From assembly GCA_024760905.1 (NCBI GenBank), contig CM045745.1, forward strand, positions 15,878,782-15,942,781: 64,000 nt of DNA, given 5' to 3'. The notes below the pieces were generated by a model that was given only the letters and a program-made list of their open reading frames with translations, had not been told where the DNA came from and ran no database searches. The DNA comes from Plotosus lineatus (taxonomy: Eukaryota > Chordata > Actinopteri > Siluriformes > Plotosidae). This document shows, piece by piece, positions 56,765 to 64,000 of this stretch; positions within the stretch are counted from its first letter, which is position 1; each line of letters begins with the position of its first letter. Position numbers and translations under genes: made by a program.

Positions 56765-57006
56765 ATTATTATTATTATTATTATGGATGCTTGTATAGCA
56801 CATACTCCATACACGCGTATGCTCAATGCGCTTGTCGCCACCATGCGGCGCCAGTTATTGCGTTGTTCTATCCTTTTGATGCTGAGCGCCAAGCAGGAAG
56901 CAACAACTCCCACATTTTAACGTCTTATGGTATGACGCGGCCGGATTCGAACTCCGACCTCCCGGAGGATAAAGCGGACGCTCTACCAACTGAGCTAAAT
57001 CCCCGG
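56765..57006 (-). mobile_element. tRNA-derived SINE of a fourth type
   Basis: The minus-strand head reads GGGGATTTAGCTCAGTTGGT followed by AGAGC. It is a textbook A box at 56980-56997, with B box GTTCGAATCC at 56943-56952. About 170 bp of body follow (TTGTTGCTTCCTGCTTGGCG, CTCAGCATCAAAAGGATAGA), ending in an ATAATAATAAT tail. The anticodon and T arms do not pair properly, so it is not a functional tRNA gene. Only one copy is seen in the window. Confidence 0.7.
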
Positions 57007-57024
57007 TACGATAAAATACACATA

Positions 57025-57625
57025 CAGTGATACCTCAGTTCACGAACATAATTGGTTCCCAGAAAGTGTGTGTAAGGCGAAAAGTTCGTCTTCCGAACAT
57101 TTATTTCCCATAAGAAACCATTAAAATGAGAATAATCCGTTCCCAGGTCCCCATAAAACATAATTTTCTACTAAATAAGCCTTAAAACTACACAAAAATA
57201 TACCTTATTTTATGTATAATAAATGTGCTCTTGTATTGTAATTAAAGAAATAAACTGTACTGTATAATAAAGTTGTTTTATTTACCTTTGTGATGGTAGT
57301 TGACGGCTTGATGGAATGGCGTGGGAGGAGGAGGGAGGGAGGGACTTACTGTTTGGAAGGAGTGTTTGGAAACGCCTACTGTTTGGAAACACCCTTAGCC
57401 ACACACACACCCTTAATAGCTTCCTTGTTCTGAAGGGGGTGACGAACTGTGACGCTGTGAGCGTGCGTCAACTTCTCGTGGCCGCCACCGTGGCGCTGTT
57501 CGACCGCGTGGTTTGATTCGTCCGCCGAAAACTAGTTCGTCAGCAGAGACTATATGCTCGCAAATTTAATGTTCTTGAGGCGAAAAGTTCGTGAGCTTAA
57601 GCGTTCGTCAGCGGAGGTTTTACTG
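57025..57625. mobile_element. Tigger/pogo-like element
   Basis: 601 bp between CAGTGATACCTCAGTTCACG and rc AGCGGAGGTTTTACTG, TA flanks. It has repeated AAGTTCGT/TTCGTC subterminal motifs. Confidence 0.8.
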
Positions 57626-57734
57626 TATTTAAATATTGAAACACCACCAAAGTCGTTGTACACTATTTTCTTTTATACAGCCATAAGTATATTACATTAT
57701 TTGTCTTATTTGATGGACTCCATTATTTTATGTA

Positions 57735-58216
57735 CAGGGAGCCCTCGCTACTTCACGCTTCAATTCATGCAGCTTCAGCGTATTGTTTTTTTTTTTTTTA
57801 AATATTCATCAAATTAAAAACATAAGGGAGTTAAGGAAGAATAGGGGAAAAAGTTAAAGGAAATGCCACAAAAACAAGGCCAATTATGTAAAAAACACCC
57901 CTAAACCAACACAAAGAAAAAAAACAACCCAAAACTTCCCATCAAAACTACTGACAATGTTGTGAGGTATCTGAGTGCGTGCACGCGCATCTGCGCATCT
58001 GTATGTGTGTGTATTTATATTTTATTTACATCTTATGCATTATTTTTGAATGTTTAATTGTTATTATAAGCATTTATAGCATTGAATATGTATCTATTGA
58101 TATTAAATACACATATACATGTACATATACGTCAGTTGGGGGGGGGTAATCCTACTTCGCGGATTTCGATGGCCGCGTGGGGATCCCAATTAACTGCAGA
58201 AAGTGAGGGATCCCTG
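57735..58216. mobile_element. Tigger-like MITE, second family
   Basis: 482 bp between CAGGGAGCCCTCGCTACTTC and rc AGTGAGGGATCCCTG, TA at both edges. It shares its interior with the 2779 and 60295 copies. Confidence 0.87.
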
Positions 58217-58448
58217 TATTTGCATACATAATATTTATTTATGTTAGTTCAATTCAATTCTATTTGTATCGCTTGCTTTTTTTTATTACAACCTGCACAG
58301 CAGTTTTACACCAAGTTATAATTTTAAGCATTTCTCTATAAATTCAACATTAGTGCCTTCAATCGAATCTGACCCTTGGCAACTATTCGCATAGTTTCCT
58401 TTGCAGATTTATTTATTTTTACAGGATATGGTTTCCCAAACCCTCCAG

Positions 58449-58540
58449 AGCAGCACCTTGTATTCCCACTTGGTCTCTCATTCAAGTCCTACCCAGGTCT
58501 GACTTTGCTTCGCTTCTGAGATCAGACTGGATCGGGCCTC
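58449..58540 (-). pseudogene. 5S rRNA-derived sequence (pseudogene or 5S-type SINE head)
   Basis: The minus strand carries about 90 bases resembling the middle and 3' part of vertebrate 5S rRNA. GATCCAGTCTGATCTCAGAA, GCGAAGCAAAGTCAGACCTG, GACTTGAATGAGAGACC and GGGAATACAAGGTGCTG line up with the internal control region and 3' stem of 5S. The 5' end of 5S is not recognisable. Several substitutions lie in the control region, so it is unlikely to be a working 5S gene. Downstream on the same strand is GTTGCCAAGGGTCAGATTCG and AAGGCACTAATG, which could be the body of a 5S-derived SINE3-type element. Confidence 0.75.
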
Positions 58541-59094
58541 CAACGGGAGAATGAAGGATAATATTTATTTAATTAATCCATTAATATTATATAAATATGT
58601 GTCATAAAACGTTTTCTTTGTAACTCGGAATCACTAAACTACTTAAACTTGAGCGTAATCTACATATAAAAGTGCAGTATCTAATCACAATTCGTTTAAT
58701 TTTAAGTTAATTTAGTGTTAATTAGTGGTTTACACATTAATATTATGCAGAAATAATACACACTCAAGATAAACATTTCGTCATACTCGCATATGTAGGA
58801 CATAAATATTCTCAAATTTTAATCTTAACTTCTTGTGCAAATGCTCCTATGAGTTTGTAAAAACAAGGCTTGATAAATGAGCCCCAGTATTTCTCTGGGC
58901 GATGGCCAGCTCAGGGTTTAGTAACACTGATCACTTTCACAGAGTTTAGGGTCAAGAGGAAAAGGCCAGTGTAAGTGCAGCTCAAATGGAATAAGACTGG
59001 TGTCTGTCCTGCTACAACCACAAAATACATATTTACAGAAGAAAAAAAAAAAGAATTGAGGAGTGTGCATGTTCATGAAAACATTAGGTGATTG

Positions 59095-59645
59095 GCAGTG
59101 GTGGCTCAGTGATCGAAGACTGAGGATTACCGATCCCAAAGCCAGTACCACCAAGATGCCAGGGTTGGGCCCTTGAGTGAGGCCATTAACCTTTCATTCA
59201 TTCTCTGAGCCACTTAATCCTAATTAGAGCCACGAGGAAGCTGGCGCCCATCTCAACTGACTTAGGGCAAGAGCAGGGTTCACCCTGGACAGCTTGCCAG
59301 GCCATCGCAGGGCCAACACACACATACATACATATATATTACACACACACCCATTCAGACTCACGCTCACACCGATTGGAGATTTGGAACAGCCAATTAA
59401 TCTACTGTGCATGTTTTTGGACTGTGGAAGGAAACAAGACTATCCAGACGAAACCCACGCAAGCACTGAGAGAACATGTAAACTCCACACACAAACTCTC
59501 AAACTAGAACTCAAACCCGGGACCTTCTTTCTGGGATGCAGACTAGCTAACCACTAAGCCACCGTGCCACCCCAATAGGTCAGTTGTATAATGGGGGAGG
59601 ATAAGTCATTCTGGATAAGGGCGCCTGCCAGATACTGTAAATGAA
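59095..59645 (+). mobile_element. SINE-3 interrupted by SINE-2
   Basis: The left part reads GGCAGTGGTGGCTCAGTGAT and GGGTTGGGCCCTTGAGTGAG. The right part ends GTCATTCTGGATAAGGGCGC and CTGCCAGATACTGTAAATGA, the CTGGATAAGGGCGTCTGCCA-type terminus common in fish SINEs. Confidence 0.7.
59191..59575 (-). mobile_element. SINE-2, full length, nested in SINE-3
   Basis: On the minus strand it reads GGGTGGCACGGTGGCTTAGT, a tRNA-like head with a GGTTTGAGTTC B-box remnant. Next come GTGTGTGGAGTTTACATGTT, GTGGGTTTCGTCTGGATAGT, AACAGTCC-type body and the ATGAATGA-type tail. It splits a SINE-3 copy whose two halves lie at 59095-59190 and 59576-59645. Confidence 0.8.
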
Positions 59646-60051
59646 TGAGAGACTTTTTTTTTTTTCCGAAAGGAAATCAAACACCAGCAAACAACCTGTT
59701 CTATAAACATGCAAAAACAAATGTTGACTCACCCTCATGCACAATAAACTCTGCGGGCATAACCATGCACACCCACAAATACACACACACACAAATATTT
59801 TTCAGTAAACATTTATAAATAATACACAATGACACACGCACACACTGTGCAGACAGCAGAGTACTCACGCTCGACAAATCCTGTACATAAGCAGAAGAGC
59901 AGCGGGTGATGTGAGAGCGGAGATGTCAAAGGAAGGAAGAGTTTCTCAGAAATAAGGAAATGATAAACATGGTGGATGTATGACTGTTAAAGGTATAGAG
60001 GTATTCAGTGACGGTAACACGGCTCTGTCTGTGTGCGTGTGAGATACCTAC

Positions 60052-60164
60052 TTCTCCAGGAGTGCCAGAGCAGTATGCGGACTGACCCTCAGGTACTTGC
60101 AGGTTGGACGTCCATAGTCAGCAAGATAAGTGGACCAATCCCACTGAGTAAAGAGATCCAACAG
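60052..60164 (-). CDS. exoc6b: exoc6b penultimate coding exon (exocyst subunit Sec15B)
   Basis: A 113-nt exon encoding LLDLFTQWDWSTYLADYGRP followed by TCKYLRVSPHTALALLE. The acceptor is ttttttctag at 60165-60166 and the donor GTAGGT follows 60052; the exon ends in phase 2. Sec15 is the exocyst subunit that links Rab11/Sec4-type GTPases on secretory vesicles to the tethering complex at the plasma membrane. This segment lies near its C-terminus. The WDWSTYLADYG-P--KYLRV-P-TAL-LLEK pattern is conserved in vertebrate EXOC6 and EXOC6B. Linkage to cyp26b1 and the sequence of the last exon favour EXOC6B. It is too short to appear as a long ORF and was found by reading the minus strand between splice signals. 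Confidence 0.93.
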
Positions 60165-60294
60165 CTAGAAAAAAAAAACAATGAAAGAAGTTAAAGCTAG
60201 TAAGAGCAGGGAATACCATGATGAGACTTTATTTATTTATTTTCATTTTATCTTATATTTAATGGCTTTTTATTACAGATAAAATGTTCAAATA

Positions 60295-60908
60295 CAGGGA
60301 TCCCTCACTACTTCAATTCATGCGGCTTCAGTGCATCCCGTTTTTCTAAAAATATTCATCGAATGGATGCGGTGAAGGCGGACATGAAGGTCGTTGGAGT
60401 AAGAGTAGAAGATGCAGAGGATAGGGAGAGATGGAGGCAGATCATTTGCTGTGGCGACCCCTGAAGGGAACAGCCGAAAGGAAAAGAAGAAGCAGAAGAA
60501 GATTCATCGAATTAAAAAAATAAGGGAATTAAGGAAGAATAGGGGAAAGGATAATGAAAATGACACAAAACAAGGCCAATTATGCAAAAAAAAAAAAAAA
60601 AAAAAAAAACCCCAAAACCTCCCATCAAAACTACTTGCATCGTTGTGAGGTGCGCATTTGAGTGTGAAAGTGCATATGCTTGTGTGCGCATGCACGCGAG
60701 AGTCTGTATGTGTGTGTATTTAGATTTTATTTACATATTATGCATAATTTTTTCCTGTTTAATTGTTAATACAAGCATTTATAGCATTGAATATGTATTT
60801 ATTGATATTATATACACATATACATGTACGTCATAGCCAACTTTGTGGCATTTGGTGGTCATGTGTGGATCTTGGTCCCAATTAACCGCGGAAAGTGGGG
60901 GATCGCTG
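60295..60908. mobile_element. Tigger-like MITE, second family, with RTE insertion
   Basis: TIRs CAGGGATCCCTCACTACTTC and rc GTGGGGGATCGCTG, TA flanks. The RTE 3' insertion 60365-60501 lies inside. It is located 130 bp from an exoc6b splice acceptor. Confidence 0.87.
60365..60501 (+). mobile_element. Short RTE 3' insertion with target-site duplication
   Basis: A 137-bp RTE 3' end (MDAVKADMKVVGVRVEDAED region plus tail) lies inside a Tigger-like MITE. Identical 11-bp flanks ATTCATCGAAT at 60354-60364 and 60502-60512 are the target-site duplication. It is a heavily 5'-truncated retrotransposition event younger than its host element. Confidence 0.88.
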
Positions 60909-62174
60909 TATCAATAGAGTTATAATTTTAAAAAAAAAATTTTAAGTGTTTTGGAATGTTTTGACACCACCATCTCAAATACAACTGAGTGCGAAACCAA
61001 AATATTAAGAAAGCATCAAAACGGATCAGGTTCAGTCTGACTCCATCAGTCGGCTCTTGCCGAAGAAAACAGTTCAAGCTTTCTGAGTGTTACATAAGTG
61101 AGCAGGGCCTCCTAAATGAGATTACTGTGGAGGCACAAGGGAGACAAACATGACAAAGCAGGGGATTAGTAAAGAATGGAGAGAGGTTAAAGAGGGAAAA
61201 GCCGTTTACACATTTTCACCTTGTGAGTGGAGATGTTTTGGTTGCCCTGTGACCTGGACCTGACCCTGACCCAATAATGACCTATGATCGCCCTGAAATC
61301 TGTGGCAGACATACATACATGCGGACAATTAAAGACATATTTATTCTTCCACAGATGGAAAAAGGGTCCATGTCCTGAACCGAAAAACATTCTTGTTTAC
61401 ATGTGTGTGACAGGCAAAGATAAATCACCAAAAATCTGTCTGATCGAGTACACAACATAAAAAAGGCAATCTCCAAACATCTGTTCCCTTCCTCACACGG
61501 AATCACCTCAATCACACAGACATGAAACACACACACATCCACCAGCATGTCCTAATGTGGAGGCAGATAAACACCTGAGTGTGATAAGTCAAATGTACGT
61601 GCACGTCTCTCAGATTTCGTGTTTGTTTTGGCTCCGCCCACATGTGCATGCATGCATGTAGTAAATTCATCATCATATAAAAAAAAAAAAGAACATTTCA
61701 GAAAATGATAATGGGAAGAAGAATAAAGAGCAGAAGGAGGGGAAGGCTTTGCTGTCATCCATAACCCTGCATATACACACACACACACAAACAAAAATGT
61801 GTGCATTCCATACTGAGCTGACTGGTTCAGTACACGCGTTCATGACCCAGGTTTCACCTCTTCATTGAGCTCCCTCCCTCCGCCTTCACCTCCTCATGAA
61901 CTTCATCTCTGTATCTCTACATGTCTCTCTCTCTCACCTCAGTGTGACCCCGTGATGGTGTTATCAGCCCCACTTTCCTCGCTCGCTGAACAAACAGTGA
62001 GTTGGGTCTGGGGGCGTGGGGGGGTATATGGGACAGGCGCTGGATTATCACTTCCTCTCATTCTTCCCAAAGAAAGAATGATGGAGAGAGAAAAAAAAAA
62101 GCCAGAATAAAACATGACGCGGCACACTGGAGTGTTCACTCCGTTTTCCTCGTGCCCTCATCCTCACCCCAAGC

Positions 62175-62177
<3 letters not shown>

Positions 62178-62235
<58 letters not shown>
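62178..62235. repeat. AC microsatellite
   Basis: Uninterrupted AC followed by a short CT run. Confidence 0.95.
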
Positions 62236-62239
<4 letters not shown>

Positions 62240-62249
62240 CTCTCTCTCA

Positions 62250-63650
62250 CTGAAAACTGGACATTTGGATAAGGGCTCTTAATGGTTATACTGACTGCTG
62301 TATTTATTTGTTTGGAACGCTTGGGGAATTACCAATCTCGTTAATAGTCTAGTGGGGCTGGTGAACCGAACCTCTGTTATTATTATTCTCCCAGATTTGT
62401 TGCGCTTTGGACAGTACTATGAAAATACAAGATTTGATTTGCAGCATAATGCTACACAATGGTATAAATCACACAGTACATTTCAGTAAGAACAAAAAAT
62501 GTTGCATAATAACTACATCTGCAATAGTACCTATATCCTTAAACCATTCAATATGGGATCATTAACATATTTGATTTGAGTCATCATCATCATCATCATC
62601 ATGGTATGAAGGGAAAGTTAGCATACATTAGATACATTTATTTCAGACAATATTGCAAGACTAAACACACACTTGCAGAATCTTGATCTCAACTTGATCA
62701 TCTCTCCAGGTAACCATCCATTCCTCAGTCCTCCCTAAAAATCACACTTTCTTCCTATTCATCCCATCATGATCTCTAGCTTTATCTCCAGCCCTTTGTC
62801 CCTCACCTCTGGCTGGCCTCTGGCGTTCAGCATTGTTTGGTGCATTCTCTGGCACTGGCCCAGCAGCCAGAGGGCTTTCACAAACCAAGTTCAGCTGATT
62901 CTGAGGCCGAATAAAAATAAATACTTTATTATAGAATAACTAGTCCACAATAGTCCCATCCACCCCAATTTCCAAAAAATCAGGCAGAGCTCAACACTGG
63001 TTTGAGAGACCATTTTGTGCTGGTAAATATATTAAATATTACACCAACCAGAGCTCATACAACGCCCTTACACGTCTTACCAAGGACAAGGAGCGGTGTC
63101 ATGATTTTTACCTAAATGTTTAAATTGCATTCTATATGCTTTAAGCTGTGCAAAGATGATCAAAGATTGTAATGCCATTGCCTGTAAGTCATAAACCAAA
63201 TTTGCACTTATGTAATCGGCTGTTTTGTTTGAAAACATTATTAACGTTCCTTAAACTTGTCTTTCCCTCCAGACAGGTATGACACTGTCCCATTAAACAC
63301 CTTGAATGAATCATGAGTAGAGTGATCAGAATGCAATGATGTATTTCTTCGTGCATAACATCCAGATTTGATCAATAAGCAAATCCACATAGTACAGAAT
63401 AACTATTGTATGAGGTACCAGTATTTCCAGTTGAAAAGATCCAACACTCTTTCAATAATCTTTTCGAGACGGAGCGAGTGAGAGACAACAAGTAAAAAAA
63501 GTATAAAGTTAGGATGCACACGGAAATGTTTCGTTTATTGATACAACATTTTCTGAAAGTTGTTTCAGTCCCAACAACCTTGTATCACTTAAAAACATGC
63601 CAAACGTGTAGTAGATGACCACGACTCCCCAGAAGCCAATGACCTCTTCT
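62250..63650. other. Intronic stretch, no repeat recognised
   Basis: Contains a CAT repeat (62581-62601) and a short open segment with splice-like borders (62807-62900). Otherwise it is unassigned. Confidence 0.5.
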
Positions 63651-64000
63651 CACTTCTCATTTGTGAGGCGCTCCACCGAATGTAGGCGCTTGTCGCACAG
63701 ACTACTTTCGAGAAAATGGCCAAAAAAAGTAAAAATGGTCATTTTTTTTTTAATCGAAATTCGGATTTTTGCATAAACTATTAAAACAAGTATTCAACTA
63801 TCACTTGTTCAAGTGAAATCAACTAAAACTCAATAAAAATGTATTTCCATTTTTCTGATGAGTACCCTCATAAAACTAGATAAAAACAGTAGCAAACTTA
63901 CCGGTTTTCGTTGCAATTATTCACCGAGTTCGGTACAAGACACACTATAATCCATACACCAGAAGAACGGTCATGAAGTCGTCTTTCCATTTTGGATACT

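Larger units (their letters stand above)
54395..60051 (-). other. exoc6b: exoc6b final intron (5.7 kb)
   Basis: Runs from the GTAGGT donor to the CTGCAG acceptor. From the donor inward it holds nested SINE-3/SINE-2 (59095-59645), 5S-derived sequence (58449-58540), a Tigger-like MITE (57735-58216), a Tigger-like element (57025-57625), a tRNA-derived SINE (56765-57006), a SINE-1 (56018-56455), AT and AC arrays, and finally the polypyrimidine array 54397-55342. The unassigned stretches 58550-59090 and 56475-56760 show no exon. Confidence 0.9.
60165..64000 (-). other. exoc6b: exoc6b intron upstream of the penultimate exon (partial)
   Basis: No other Sec15 exon could be read in this stretch. It contains a Tigger-like MITE with an RTE insertion (60295-60908), an AC array (62178-62245), and a MITE-arm fragment near 63660-63700. 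The rest (60910-62170 and 62250-63650) is mostly unassigned low-copy-looking sequence. One short open segment with good splice signals at 62807-62900 is discussed as a finding. Confidence 0.75.

Noticed and set aside
56943..57004. Minus-strand tRNA gene
   Set aside because: A and B boxes are good, but the anticodon stem and T stem do not pair and a SINE-like body and tail follow.
59868..59885. Mini-exon between acceptor GTACAG and donor GTGAGT on the minus strand in the last exoc6b intron
   Set aside because: Only about 12 bases long. The neighbouring exons already join in frame to the conserved Sec15 C-terminus without it.

Overview
The window is teleost nuclear DNA. Two pairs of exons, both on the minus strand, carry the only host protein-coding sequence I can support. 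Everything else is introns, intergenic DNA, transposable elements and a heavy load of microsatellites. The two genes are the 3' end of exoc6b (exocyst subunit Sec15B; exons at 60052-60164 and 54268-54394) and the 5' end of cyp26b1 (retinoic-acid hydroxylase; exon 1 at 17725-17928 and exon 2 at 5604-5828). The same gene order and orientation, EXOC6B upstream of CYP26B1, is known from the human locus. The Cyp26b1 residues are close to the fish protein as I remember it. The mix of tRNA-derived SINEs, RTE LINEs, Tigger/pogo, hAT and Tc1 elements also fits a ray-finned fish. I cannot name the species.

Layout from right to left, which is the direction of transcription. 64000-60165 is exoc6b intron. 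60164-54268 holds the last two exoc6b exons and the 5.7 kb intron between them, which ends in a ~0.95 kb polypyrimidine array lying directly against the 3' splice site. About 54267-53540 is the probable 3' UTR. About 53500-19000 is intergenic and repeat-rich; it holds a nearly full-length but dead RTE LINE (52378-49372), several nested DNA transposons, and about twenty SINE copies. About 19100-18600 is a CpG-rich region with a TATA box and GA/CT repeats, the probable cyp26b1 promoter. 17928-17725 is exon 1, 17724-5829 is intron 1 (11.9 kb), 5828-5604 is exon 2, and 5603-1 is part of intron 2. Cyp26b1 exons 3 onward must lie to the left of the window.

Repeats. SINE-1 is a tRNA-derived family occurring with two different 3' tails. 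One tail is built from both ends of the local RTE LINE. The other is a separate LINE-like tail ending in ATGAATGA, which is shared with a second tRNA-like family, SINE-2. A Tigger/pogo-like family of ~0.75-0.9 kb elements contains a 70-bp minisatellite in which each unit carries two near-ideal CCAAT (NF-Y-type) boxes at alternating 32/38-bp spacing. Target-site duplications or clean empty-site comparisons allow several nested insertions to be ordered in time. I found no CRISPR array, no complete tRNA or rRNA gene, and no intact transposase or reverse transcriptase. Nothing here is a convincing new multi-gene system. The most unusual material is the SINE tail exchange, the CCAAT-array transposon and the splice-site polypyrimidine array.
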